From assembly GCA_035295165.1 (NCBI GenBank), contig DATGJN010000026.1, forward strand, positions 1-64,000: 64,000 nucleotides of DNA. The letters run 5' to 3'. Position 1 is the first letter of the stretch. Each line of letters begins with the position of its first letter. A program made the position numbers and the translations under genes. Positions 8,913-16,639 of the stretch are shown in pieces. The stretch is from a bacterium (GTDB taxonomy: Bacteria > Sysuimicrobiota > Sysuimicrobiia > Sysuimicrobiales > Segetimicrobiaceae). The notes under the pieces were generated by a model. That model saw only the letters and a list, made by a program, of their open reading frames with translations, was not told the DNA's origin and made no database searches.

Positions 8913-9161
8913 CTACGAGCCGCCGAGGGACAAGGCGGCGAGAATCTCGTCCGCTTCTGGCCGTCTTCCGGTCTGTTTCTTGGAAAAGACCAAACGGCCG
9001 TTGGCTGTCACTTCAAATACCCCGCCGGACGACGGGATCAGCCGCACCGATTCGATTTCAGAGAGGTTCTCTTTGAGGATTCGCTCCGTCACACGGACGG
9101 CGTGGGGAAGATACCCTCAACTCGTGCAGTACTCGATCGCGAGCGCTATCTTGCCAGCCAC
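8913..9161 (-). CDS. SelW/Rdx-family protein with in-frame TGA (probable selenoprotein)
   Basis: Reading through one TGA gives an 82-residue protein that matches the Rdx (SelT/SelW/SelH) thioredoxin-like family along its whole length: IEYCTS-(TGA)-GYLPHAV at the redox site, then SSGGVFEV (residues 44-51) and LVFSKKQTGRRPEADEIL. The TGA (9117-9119) falls exactly where the second Cys of CxxC is expected, giving CxxU, a known form of this family. A small hairpin 16 nt after the TGA resembles a bacterial SECIS. I start at GTG 9161 because GGAGGTG lies 6 nt upstream; an in-frame ATG at 9188 is an alternative. Conventional calling would miss it. The main alternative is a gene killed by a Cys-to-stop change. 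Confidence 0.8.
9086..9100 (-). promoter_or_regulatory. Putative bacterial SECIS hairpin
   Basis: On the minus strand a 5-bp stem CCGTC/GACGG with loop CGTGT starts 16 nt after the in-frame TGA; the loop begins 21 nt after it, with G as its second base. That spacing and a G early in the loop match the loose bacterial SECIS pattern that recruits SelB. The stem is short, so it supports but does not prove recoding. Confidence 0.5.
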
Positions 9162-9875
9162 GAACTTCACCTCCGATGTCCGTTGCATGCACTCTTAGTA
9201 CGCTTTTGATATAACATATGGCGACTCGTTTTGCTAACCCCCTCATGGGCGCCGGGCACGACGCCGGTTCGCGGCAGTCTGAGTGGACGAAGATTGTTGT
9301 CTCGGCACGTTGACCTTCGCGTCTCCATCGCGCATAATTACGTCAGGCGCAATCTCCCGGAGCCCCAACGACCGGCGGATCAGCGCAACCGAATAGTCCA
9401 GCACCGTACTTCCTCGGGCGGCAACCGCAGGTACGCACGATCATTCCGGCGGAGCGATTGAGGAAAGTGTATTTGCGCCGACGCGGGTGCGGCTGAGCAG
9501 CGGAGCGCGTGCCGGAGTCCCGGCGCCAATGGCAGAGAAGAACTCGCCCGTGCCGATGTTGGCAGGTGTGCAGTCGTGGTTGCCCATCGGTGATGGCAAG
9601 TGCGACAGTATGTGTCTCGGACGTTGGCACCTGGGTAGGCGTGGCGAACCGCCGCCGGGTTGGTTACGTTGCTTCGAGTGTAGGATCACGCTGCACCGGG
9701 TAAGTGTCTTGATAAGAGGAAGCGATCGATTGTTCGGCCGAGGAGGGCCCGTGCCGGATTCCGATCGCGGGTGTCTCGGCTGCGCTCGATGGGACGCCCC
9801 GGTTTTGGGTTGTCGCGGTGTACCGGCTACATCGAATGCGTTGGCCACAAGTAGCATTGGATGGAGGGTATGAGG
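9162..9875. other. Gap without a recognised gene
   Basis: About 700 bp between the SelW-like gene and the cold-shock gene. The left end must hold the promoter of the minus-strand SelW-like gene and the right end that of the cold-shock gene, but I see no convincing sigma-70 boxes. A 53-codon minus-strand frame (9243-9404, beginning VLDYSVALIRRSLGLRE) reads more like protein than its surroundings but has no homologue I recognise and may be a gene relic. Confidence 0.4.
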
Positions 9876-10358
9876 ATGTCCGGGCAGTTGGATCGTATCG
9901 AGCAGATGCTACGTGCGCTGTGCGCCCATCTCGGTGTGCACGATCTTGAGCAAGTAGTGGCGACCAACGGGGCGGAGTCCCAAGTCGCTGACGGCCGCCG
10001 CTACACCGGAGTCGTGTCTCGCTTCGAGCACGGATGGGGATTCATCGAATGTGAAGCGATGAACCGCAATTTCTTCGTCCACTACAGCGACATCGAAGGC
10101 ACCGGCCTCCGTTCGCTGGATGCCGGCGAAACCGTGTCGTTCGAGATTGCGCCTGGTAAGGATGGACGTCCGAAGGCGGTCAAGGTGCGGCGGCAAGGAA
10201 CGGTCCGCTCGCCGCTCCGGTCACCGCGCATCGAGGCGATTCCCCGCCGGCCACCCGCCTACGCGAACGGCGACGACGGGCTCGATGCCGAGGAAGGCAC
10301 CGACGAGCATGAAGTGGCGCAACCAACGGGTCCGGCGGTGGGTCCCACGCGACCCTAG
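9876..10358 (+). CDS. Cold-shock-domain protein with N- and C-terminal extensions
   Basis: A 160-residue protein, more than twice the length of CspA. Residues ~1-35 (LDRIEQMLRALCAHLG) form a short amphipathic, probably coiled-coil helix. Residues ~43-107 are a cold-shock domain: YTGVVSRFEHGWGFIE contains the RNP1-like strand and NFFVHYSDIEG the RNP2-like strand, followed by RSLDAGETVSFEI and KAVKVRR. The ~50-residue tail is basic, then proline-rich and acidic. The fold binds single-stranded RNA or DNA. I use the ATG at 9876 because GGAGGG lies 7 nt upstream; ATGs at 9861 and 9870 are in frame. Oligomerisation through the helix is inferred. Confidence 0.85.
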   Translation: MSGQLDRIEQMLRALCAHLGVHDLEQVVATNGAESQVADGRRYTGVVSRFEHGWGFIECEAMNRNFFVHYSDIEGTGLRSLDAGETVSFEIAPGKDGRPKAVKVRRQGTVRSPLRSPRIEAIPRRPPAYANGDDGLDAEEGTDEHEVAQPTGPAVGPTRP

Positions 10359-10550
10359 CATCAATGCCGTTCCGCACCTCTGCTCTGTCCCGGTAGAGAC
10401 CCCGCGCCGCCGCTTTCGGCGCCCATCCATTGTGGCATGGCTGGACTTCGGCGGTTGACGAGCGAGCGCGACGAGGGCGCGGACGCTCGCGCCGCGTCGG
10501 GCGTCGACTGTGCTACACTATGGAAGAATGTCGGCTGAGCAGACCGGCGC

Positions 10551-10626
10551 GGGCCCGTAGCTCAGTGGATAGAGCAGGGGACTCCTAAGCCTCTGGTCGG
10601 GTGTTCGATTCACCCCGGGCCCGCCA
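10551..10626 (+). tRNA. tRNA-Arg(CCT)
   Basis: A 76-nt cloverleaf with encoded CCA. The acceptor stem is GGGCCCG/CGGGCCC, the D arm GCTC-AGTGGATA-GAGC and the T arm GGGTG-TTCGATT-CACCC. Anticodon loop CTCCTAA gives anticodon CCT, reading AGG (Arg). The anticodon stem has one G-T pair and an A-G mismatch at its loop end, slightly irregular but compatible with function. An extended -10-like TGCTACACT (10511-10519) lies upstream. Its 3' end abuts a tyrosine-recombinase remnant, the usual arrangement of an integration site. Confidence 0.95.
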
Positions 10627-10633
10627 AGCCTTA

Positions 10634-10960
10634 TGTCCCACGCGCACCCCCCTGGATGAGGCCGTCGAGGCGTTCCTCCTCACGAAGCGTGTCGCCGGCT
10701 GCACCGCCGAGACCCTGCGCACCTATGATGGGTGGCTTCGGCGTTTTACCGCAGGGGTGCCGGAGACCACGGCGCTGGCGGTTCGCACGTTCTTCGTGGG
10801 GCTGCAGCACCTCAGCGCCAGCCGCCAGCACCAAGCATTCCGCACGTTGCGGACGTTCTTCCGGTGGTGCGTCGAGACAGGCGTGCTCCGGGAGACCCCA
10901 TTCCGCGGCTTCACGATGCGCACCCCCAAGACGCTGCCAGACCTGCCGGCGCTCCCATCT
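10634..10960 (+). pseudogene. Tyrosine recombinase, N-terminal remnant at tRNA-Arg
   Basis: In the frame running through 10646-10951 there is a clean phage-integrase SAM-like N-terminal domain: TPLDEAVEAFLLTKRV, CTAETLRTYDGWLRRF, then RTLRTFFRWCVETGVL and the linker RTPKTLPDLP that normally leads into the catalytic domain. After that the frame loses all similarity; none of the catalytic R-H-R-Y boxes follows on this strand. The fragment begins within ~20 bp of the tRNA-Arg 3' end, where integrase genes of tRNA-targeted elements usually sit, and no start codon with a ribosome site is left. I read it as the remnant of a lost integrative element. Confidence 0.75.
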
Positions 10961-11137
10961 CAACCTCATGGGCAAGGGGCAGCACCGGGCACGCGCACGG
11001 GCTGTACGAATCGCCGCTCACGCCGCGACTGGTCATCGAAATGGTCGGCGCGTGCTCGGCGAACTCCCCACACCGGCGCTGACCGTCGCCGTTGCGCGTG
11101 CGCCGGGAAACCAGCCACCGGGAGGGCAGCAGGTCTA

Positions 11138-11271
11138 CGGGGGCGCGAGCACAGGCGAATACCTGTTCATCGTTGTGCCAATACTAGCAATGACCCAAGA
11201 GTTCTTGCGCGATCCGCGCGTGGGCGCCGTAGCGCAGGAGGAGCGTCGCGCAACAATGTCGGGGATCGTGA
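11138..11271 (-). pseudogene. Tyrosine recombinase C-terminus, frameshifted and inverted
   Basis: On the minus strand one frame reads HDPRHCCATLLLRYGA, then RIAQELLGH (about 11270-11190), which is the HxxR box and conserved LLGH of tyrosine recombinases. The continuation SIGTTMNRYSPV, with the catalytic Tyr, is in another frame (about 11185-11150). Together they form the classical C-terminal ~45 residues, broken by a frameshift near 11188. The fragment faces the N-terminal remnant beside tRNA-Arg, so the two cannot be one simple truncated gene: either an internal inversion or two decayed integrases. Confidence 0.7.
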
Positions 11272-11319
11272 CAACGATTCGGGGCACGACTGCTTGCCGA
11301 CGCTGGGGATGGTGCAGCC

Positions 11320-11742
11320 TTACGGCCCGAACGGAATGCTGAAGTTGCCGAAGGAGGATGCGCTCCATCCATGAGCGGTGCACGAGTCCAAGGGGTTCTT
11401 GCCCTGCCCCACCGGCCCGTTCAAATACATCTGCGCGATCATGAAACAGGTCATCAGCAACCGCTTGGAGTCATCATTTTCTTTCGAGAACATGTTGACC
11501 TGAGTCTGTTGCAGCACGGTCTGCGCCTGTTGCAGTGCAGTGAGTTTTGATTCGATGTTTCCCAGGCGCGTCGAAATGTCGGTAAGGTCTTTGTCCAGTG
11601 CGTACGCTGGGCCCTGTGCCGCAGGTGCGGGCGCCAGCGGTGCTGCGTGCGCGTCCGGCGTTGGAAGATTAACGAGAATCGTACCCAGTTCAAAGGTAAT
11701 TGCAGTCAACAGGACAATCGTCAGAACCTGGAACTGTTTCAT
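11320..11742 (-). CDS. Membrane-anchored coiled-coil hypothetical protein
   Basis: A 140-residue protein with an N-terminal hydrophobic helix (VLTIVLLTAITFELGTILV) acting as signal or anchor, an Ala/Pro-rich linker, and a heptad-rich helix (DISTRLGNIESKLTALQQAQ onward) likely to form a coiled coil, then a C-terminal part with two cysteines. I do not recognise a family. The ATG at 11742 has GGAGG 8 nt upstream. It has the same orientation as the VOC gene upstream but is separated by ~340 bp containing two hairpins, so it is probably transcribed alone. Confidence 0.6.
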   Translation of the reverse strand: MKQFQVLTIVLLTAITFELGTILVNLPTPDAHAAPLAPAPAAQGPAYALDKDLTDISTRLGNIESKLTALQQAQTVLQQTQVNMFSKENDDSKRLLMTCFMIAQMYLNGPVGQGKNPLDSCTAHGWSASSFGNFSIPFGP

Positions 11743-11815
11743 CGACAAAGCCTCCTCAGTTTTCTACGCTCGTTATAAGACGACCTGATCGCGGACTCGC
11801 CCCACGTGTACACAG

Positions 11816-11850
11816 GGTGGCCCGCCGAGGAAGAGCTCCGGCGGGCCACC
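11816..11850 (-). terminator. Strong hairpin between small anchored protein and VOC gene
   Basis: A perfect 12-bp stem (11816-11827 with 11839-11850) around an 11-nt loop. It sits ~70 bp upstream of the start at 11742, within the intergenic space after the VOC gene. It is terminator-like but without a T-run, and a role in either direction is possible. Confidence 0.4.
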
Positions 11851-12041
11851 TGAATGCCTGGGCCGCACGGTCATCGCTGGTCGCGCGTCCGACCAGTTTC
11901 TGTTACGGGTCGACTGCCTTGATCGCGGTACCGCCGCAAACGGCGATCGCGAGGCACTTCACCATCGACGACCCTCTGGGATAGCGTGACGCCCGCCGGC
12001 CCCCCCCGGCCAAAGCGCCTGTGCCCTTCCGCACCCACCCC

Positions 12042-12069
12042 ACCCGGAGGAGTCCGACTCCCTCCGGGT
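12042..12069 (-). terminator. Hairpin just after the VOC gene
   Basis: A 9-bp stem (12042-12050 with 12061-12069) lies 18 bp beyond the stop of the minus-strand VOC gene, the expected place for a terminator. It lacks a clear T-run. Confidence 0.45.
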
Positions 12070-12086
12070 CCGCCACGCCGGCTATG

Positions 12087-12878
12087 CTAGAGGGTGCGGA
12101 GATCGGGGCGGTCGAGTAGTTCAATCCTGACACCATCGGGGTCGCGAATGATCCCAATGCGACCGATGCCGTTGCCTGCGGGCTTGGGGGTACCCGGCTC
12201 GGCGGCAACACCCAGCGCAGCCACGCGTTCAAGCGCTCTGTCCACATTCTCGACCCTTAGGGCGATGTGGCCAAAGATGTCGCCGGTGTCGGGTGTCGGT
12301 CGGTGCAGGAGCTCGACCACATCGTAGTTGAGATTAAAATACAGGATGTCGAGTTGTCTTTGCTCGATGTACATCTGCTTCAGGAGATTCATGCCCAAGC
12401 GGCGGCCGTAGAAGTCCCGTGCCGCGACGAGATCATTCGCGCGCACCGAGTAGTGGTCAAGAGACTTGACGACTCCGTGCTCGATGGGCGCCGTCCGATA
12501 GTCGACGTCGCGCTGGATGAGCTCAACGCGAGCTCCGTTTGGGTCCCCCAGGAAGCCGAGGCGCCCCACCCCCGACCCAGCGACCTTGGGCGCCACCAAT
12601 GACTCGCAGCCGGTGTCGACGAGCGCTCGGTAGTCGGCGTCGAGGTCATCGGTCATGAACGCGATGTGCGTGATCCCGAAGACCTCGTGGGCCGCTGGCT
12701 CACGACGGTGCAGCAATTCGATCAGGCCCCCGGCGATCTGCAGGTAGACGATATCGGTTTGGCTGGAAGGGATGCGGTTTCGGACCGCCACCTTGCCACC
12801 AAGCACGTCCTGGTAGAAGGCGACGGACTTGTCCAAGTCTCTGATGACGATCCCGACGTGGTTGAGTTCGTAGATCAT
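12087..12878 (-). CDS. Two-domain VOC (glyoxalase/dioxygenase fold) protein
   Basis: A 263-residue cytosolic protein made of two vicinal-oxygen-chelate domains. Domain 1 (about 1-125) has NHVGIVIRDLDKSVAFYQDV, the metal-ligand region IELLHR and DPNGARVELIQ. Domain 2 (about 138-258) has LDHYSVRANDLVAARDFY and DPDGVRIELLDRP. Metal ligands His and Glu are present in each half (NHVGI/VELI; DHYSV/IELL). Members include glyoxalase I, methylmalonyl-CoA epimerase and extradiol dioxygenases; the exact reaction cannot be told. The ATG follows AGAAGGGG. It lies 277 bp past the upstream SDR operon and is probably separate from it. Confidence 0.85.
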   Translation of the reverse strand: MIYELNHVGIVIRDLDKSVAFYQDVLGGKVAVRNRIPSSQTDIVYLQIAGGLIELLHRREPAAHEVFGITHIAFMTDDLDADYRALVDTGCESLVAPKVAGSGVGRLGFLGDPNGARVELIQRDVDYRTAPIEHGVVKSLDHYSVRANDLVAARDFYGRRLGMNLLKQMYIEQRQLDILYFNLNYDVVELLHRPTPDTGDIFGHIALRVENVDRALERVAALGVAAEPGTPKPAGNGIGRIGIIRDPDGVRIELLDRPDLRTL

Positions 12879-13154
12879 TGTGGCACCCCTTCTCCGTCTC
12901 TCGGTGCGCAGGCGCGGAAGGGCGTGGCGTTCCGACCTGCCCCTTCGGGCCGGACGAGGTCTGCCCTCGGCGACGCGCCGCGTGCAGCCCGCTCATCCGG
13001 CAGCCGTCGACTGTAGCAGGGTTCCCGCCGGCCCGCCTCGCCCCCTTTTGATGCAGGGGGTCAATCGATCTTCTTCAGTCCCTGCGATGCGGCGGTTTGC
13101 CGCGAACCCGCGCCGATGACGTCCGCTGAGCCTGGTTCATCCGGTGCTCGTCAC

Positions 13155-13913
13155 TCAACTGGTGCCGGCCCACGGTCTCACCGTGATGTCAGGAATGTGG
13201 AGCCGGCTCGGACGATCCAACAGCCAGGCGACGATTTCTGCGATGTCTGACGGGTGCAACATCAGCGCCCGCTCGTCTTGCGACGGCGGCTTAATCTTAT
13301 GATCCCAGATGGTCGTATTGACCGGGCCGGGGCTGACCGATGTGATACGAATGCCGGAGTTGCGGTATTCTTCGATCAGGGCTTCGGTCAGCGCTCTGGC
13401 CCCAAACTTGGACGCTGCATAGAGGCTCACACCCGCCGTGCTCCTGAATGCGGCGGTCGACAGGACATTGAGGATGTACCCACCCCCGGCCGCCTCGAGA
13501 TGGGGCAACACCGACCGGCACATTAGATACGTGCCGGTCAGGTTCGTGTCGATGAGCCGATTCCACTCGTCGGTGGTCGTGTCTACCAGGCGCCGACGCG
13601 CGTTCATGCTCACACCGGCGCAGTTGACCAACACATCGATGCGGCCGAATCGCTTCATGACCTCGGCGACCGTGGCCGCGACCTCGTGCTCACGGGTGAC
13701 ATCTGCCGGGAGGCCCACGACCCGGCCGCGTAGCTCGGCGCCGAGGCTGTTGAGGGCGGTCTCGAGGCGCTTCGGGTCGCGGGCGACGGCTATCACGTGC
13801 ATCCCCCGACCCGCGAGCACGCCGACGGTGGCGAACCCGATCCCCTGGCTCCCACCGGTCACGATCGCGACCTGGTCCGACAGGTTCCCCGCGCGTCTGT
13901 CCGGTAGCGCCAT
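13155..13913 (-). CDS. Short-chain dehydrogenase/reductase
   Basis: A 252-residue classical SDR. It has the nucleotide-binding TGGSQGIG (about residues 19-26), NCAG, the catalytic Ser in NVLSTAAF, the YAASK motif (Tyr and Lys) and SPGPVNT. It oxidises or reduces a hydroxyl or keto group with NAD(P). The start ATG overlaps the stop of the upstream permease gene (TGATG at 13911-13915), so it is translationally coupled to the sugar ABC operon and probably acts on the imported sugar or its product. It is the last gene of that operon. Confidence 0.92.
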   Translation of the reverse strand: MALPDRRAGNLSDQVAIVTGGSQGIGFATVGVLAGRGMHVIAVARDPKRLETALNSLGAELRGRVVGLPADVTREHEVAATVAEVMKRFGRIDVLVNCAGVSMNARRRLVDTTTDEWNRLIDTNLTGTYLMCRSVLPHLEAAGGGYILNVLSTAAFRSTAGVSLYAASKFGARALTEALIEEYRNSGIRITSVSPGPVNTTIWDHKIKPPSQDERALMLHPSDIAEIVAWLLDRPSRLHIPDITVRPWAGTS

Positions 13914-14821
13914 CAGCCCCTGAGCGCTCCCTCGCTGAGCCCTCGGACGAGCAACCTCTGCGAGAACGTGAACACGATGACCGCGGGGATGCTCATCAAG
14001 AGCGACGCCGCCATCAGATCGCCCCACCGGATGCCGTTCTCGTCGATGAAAAAGGCGAGGGCGACCGACAGCAGGCGTTTGTCCAACCCTTGCGTGAACA
14101 CGAGCGCGAACAGGAACTCGTTCCACGCGAGGATGAACGAGTACATGGCGACCGCAACCAATGCGGGCTTCGCCATCGGCAGGACGATCCGCCACAGGAG
14201 ACGCGGGATCGTGCAGCCGTCGACCACCGCCGCCTCTTCGATCTCAACCGGGAGGCTGTCGAAGAAGCCCTTGATCAACCAGATGGAGACCGGGAAGACC
14301 ACCATGAGATACACGAGGACCAATCCCGGCAAGGTGTTCATCAGGTGCAGGTGGCGGAGGGTGATGAAGAACGGGACGATCACGACCACGCGGGGAAACA
14401 ACTGCGTGAAGAGGACGGACCAGAGCAGCGTGTTGCGACCCGGAAAGCGGAAGCGGGAGAACCCGTAGCCTCCGAGGATCCCCACTGCGAGGGCGATCGC
14501 GGTGGTCGAGGTCGCCACGATCACCGTATTGACGAACCCGCGAATGATCGCCGCGTTGTGGAGCACCGAGATGAAGTGTTCGAAGGTCACCGGGTCGGGG
14601 ATCCACTTCGGCGGATACGCGTACTGGTCGTTCGTCGTCTTCAGCGCCGTGCTCACGCCCCAGATCAGCGGCACGACGCTGAAGCACACGAAGAAGAGCC
14701 CGCACGCATACACCAACACGTACCGTCCGACACGGGCGGTCTGCTTTTTTGTGATCCGCGGCCCGGCCGCCGTGAGGCCCCGTGCCTGGGCCGGACGCCC
14801 GTGGGTCTCCAGGGGCGTCAT
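13913..14821 (-). CDS. Carbohydrate ABC transporter permease, MalG type
   Basis: A 302-residue inner-membrane permease of the CUT1 sugar-importer family. It carries the long N-terminal cytoplasmic lead, six helices, the conserved SRFRFPGRNTL, and the EAA loop VEIEEAAVVDGCTIPRLLWR that docks on the ATPase; it ends with the family's RGLSEGALRG. Its ATG overlaps the upstream MalF-type stop as ATGA (14818-14821) and its stop overlaps the SDR start. The ATP-hydrolysing subunit is not encoded in the operon, as in systems served by a shared MsmX-like ATPase. Confidence 0.93.
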   Translation of the reverse strand: MTPLETHGRPAQARGLTAAGPRITKKQTARVGRYVLVYACGLFFVCFSVVPLIWGVSTALKTTNDQYAYPPKWIPDPVTFEHFISVLHNAAIIRGFVNTVIVATSTTAIALAVGILGGYGFSRFRFPGRNTLLWSVLFTQLFPRVVVIVPFFITLRHLHLMNTLPGLVLVYLMVVFPVSIWLIKGFFDSLPVEIEEAAVVDGCTIPRLLWRIVLPMAKPALVAVAMYSFILAWNEFLFALVFTQGLDKRLLSVALAFFIDENGIRWGDLMAASLLMSIPAVIVFTFSQRLLVRGLSEGALRG

Positions 14822-15810
14822 CGCCAAGCCTGCTTGACTTGGCCGCCCCGGTTGGCGGCGCTGTAGACTGCAAGCAGCACGAGCGCACCAAGAAACATGA
14901 GCACGCTTAGCGCGGAGGCCCCACCCAGGTTGAAGTCGACGAATCCGGCCCTGTAGATCGCGAGGCTCCACGTCTGTGTCGCGTTCGCGGGGCCGCCGCC
15001 GGTCATCACGGTCAGCGTGTCAAAGGAGTTGACCGCGCTGACCGTTTCCAGGATGAGGGCGATGGCGAGTACACCCTTCACCGCGGGCACCGTGATGAAA
15101 CGGAACAGCTGCCACCAGTTGGCACCATCGACCGAGGCCGCTTCGTATTGCTCCCCGGGCACGCCGCGCAGCCCGGCGAGGATCAGCAGCATGATGAAGG
15201 GGAATCCCGCCCACGAGTAGGCGATCATGACGGCAGGAAGCGCGGTGTGGGGATTGCCAAGCCAGTTGCGGGCCCAGCCAGTTAGGCCCCACGCCGTGAG
15301 GCTCTGGTCGAGGATCCCGCTGTCGCTCTGCAGGATCCAGCGCCAGAGGTTGGCGGCAACGACCGCCGGAATCGTCCAGGGCAGGAGGACCAAGACGCGC
15401 ATCCAGGTCGTCCCCCGCACCTTAGCATTGAACACGAGGGCGGCCAAAAACCCGAGGACGAAACGGAGGACGACCGTGCCTACCACCCACCAAATGGTGC
15501 GTTCGAGGAGCAGGCCGGTCGCAGAATCACCGATGACGGCGGCAAAGTTGGCGAGCCCGACGAACGTCGTCTCGAAGGTCGGCAACCGAACCGCGGAGAT
15601 GCTGAAGCGTAGGGTCTGAAGCGTCGGATAGATCATCATGACCGCGATGAGCACCGTGGCGGGTAGCACGAGGACGTACCCGGGCCCCCATTTCTGGAGC
15701 GCGACGCGGCGCCGACGCGCACGGGACGCCGCGAGCCGCTGCTGGAGGGCGTGCGGCGCGCCCCCAGGCCGGACGTCCGTGGCCCCACCGTCAGGAGGCG
15801 TCCGGATCAC
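14818..15810 (-). CDS. Carbohydrate ABC transporter permease, MalF type
   Basis: A 330-residue permease, partner of the MalG-type protein. Segments include WGPGYVLVLPATVLIAVMM, VLLPWTIPAVVAANLWRW, the EAA loop GEQYEAASVDGANWWQLFRF and VMTGGGPANATQTW. I begin at GTG 15810, which overlaps the stop of the isomerase gene (GTGA) with GGGGAGG just upstream; the open frame extends further but runs into the isomerase gene. Third gene of the five-gene sugar operon. Confidence 0.9.
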   Translation of the reverse strand: MIRTPPDGGATDVRPGGAPHALQQRLAASRARRRRVALQKWGPGYVLVLPATVLIAVMMIYPTLQTLRFSISAVRLPTFETTFVGLANFAAVIGDSATGLLLERTIWWVVGTVVLRFVLGFLAALVFNAKVRGTTWMRVLVLLPWTIPAVVAANLWRWILQSDSGILDQSLTAWGLTGWARNWLGNPHTALPAVMIAYSWAGFPFIMLLILAGLRGVPGEQYEAASVDGANWWQLFRFITVPAVKGVLAIALILETVSAVNSFDTLTVMTGGGPANATQTWSLAIYRAGFVDFNLGGASALSVLMFLGALVLLAVYSAANRGGQVKQAWR

Positions 15811-16622
15811 ATCCTCCCCGACATGTACCGAGCAAAGTGCGGGATGGCCACTTCCGGCTCCTCGATCTCCGGGTGCCAGGCCTTCTCCCACTCGAAGTCC
15901 ACGTATCCGTTGTAGTTTGCCGTCTTGAGAACCTCGAGAAACGAAGGGATCGGCGCCGTTCCTTCACCCGTCAAGACGAGATCGAATCCCTCCGCGGATG
16001 ATTTGGCCGAGTCCTTCACGTGGACGTGCTTGATGTGTGGACCGAGCTGCGCCCACGTGTGCGCGCCCGACTCTCCGTGCCGGTAGGTGTGCAGCGTGTC
16101 CCAGAGGATCCCGAGATGCCGGCTCGCCCCACGAGAGAACAGATCGAGGATGCTCTTCGACGTGGAGAAATGATCGTGCGTCTCGAGCAAGGCGGTCACG
16201 CCGCGGGCATGGGTTTCGTCTGCTACTTCGCTGAGCCCCTTGACGATGGCGGTGATGGTCGCCTCCCGGTCCTGGTTCGCCGGGATCGGGCCCCCGTAGA
16301 CGCGAAGGTACCGAGCCCCCAGTCCTTCCGCAATGGCGCAGTTGGCCCGCGACGACTCCAACTGCTTCCGTCGTTCGCCCTCGTCGAGGGAGTTCATTCG
16401 CACGCTGGTGTCGATGCAGACGACCTCGATGCCGCTGTTGTCGAAGCGCCGCCGAGTCTTGCCGATCGATGCCTGCGAGAACTCTTCCAGCTTCGGCAAG
16501 TCCACCTCGCCGCGAAGGAAACGAATCTCCACGCCGGAGAAGTCGTTGGTCTTCGCGAGTGCAATGACCTGGTCGATGTCGTAGTTGGGACACCCCAGGG
16601 TGCTGAATCCGAGTTTGAACAC
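15807..16622 (-). CDS. Sugar phosphate isomerase/epimerase (xylose-isomerase-like TIM barrel)
   Basis: A 271-residue cytosolic protein of the AP-endonuclease-2/xylose-isomerase-like barrel family. Conserved barrel elements are FKLGFSTLGCPN at the N-terminus, GVEIRF, ARYLRVYGG, the metal-ligand Glu in ALLETHDHF, GILWDTLHTY, HIKHVHVKD and the final Glu in VDFEWEK. Members isomerise or epimerise keto sugars or inositols using a divalent metal. The start GTG at 16622 has AAGGA 8 nt upstream and follows the binding-protein gene by 17 bp. Its place inside the importer operon suggests it processes the imported sugar. Confidence 0.9.
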   Translation of the reverse strand: MFKLGFSTLGCPNYDIDQVIALAKTNDFSGVEIRFLRGEVDLPKLEEFSQASIGKTRRRFDNSGIEVVCIDTSVRMNSLDEGERRKQLESSRANCAIAEGLGARYLRVYGGPIPANQDREATITAIVKGLSEVADETHARGVTALLETHDHFSTSKSILDLFSRGASRHLGILWDTLHTYRHGESGAHTWAQLGPHIKHVHVKDSAKSSAEGFDLVLTGEGTAPIPSFLEVLKTANYNGYVDFEWEKAWHPEIEEPEVAIPHFARYMSGRM

Positions 16623-16639
16623 GGCGCGTATCCTTCCCG

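Noticed and set aside
9243-9404. A 53-codon minus-strand frame in the gap before the cold-shock gene
   Set aside because: Composition is protein-like but there is no ribosome site and no family I can recognise; kept only as a remark on the gap.
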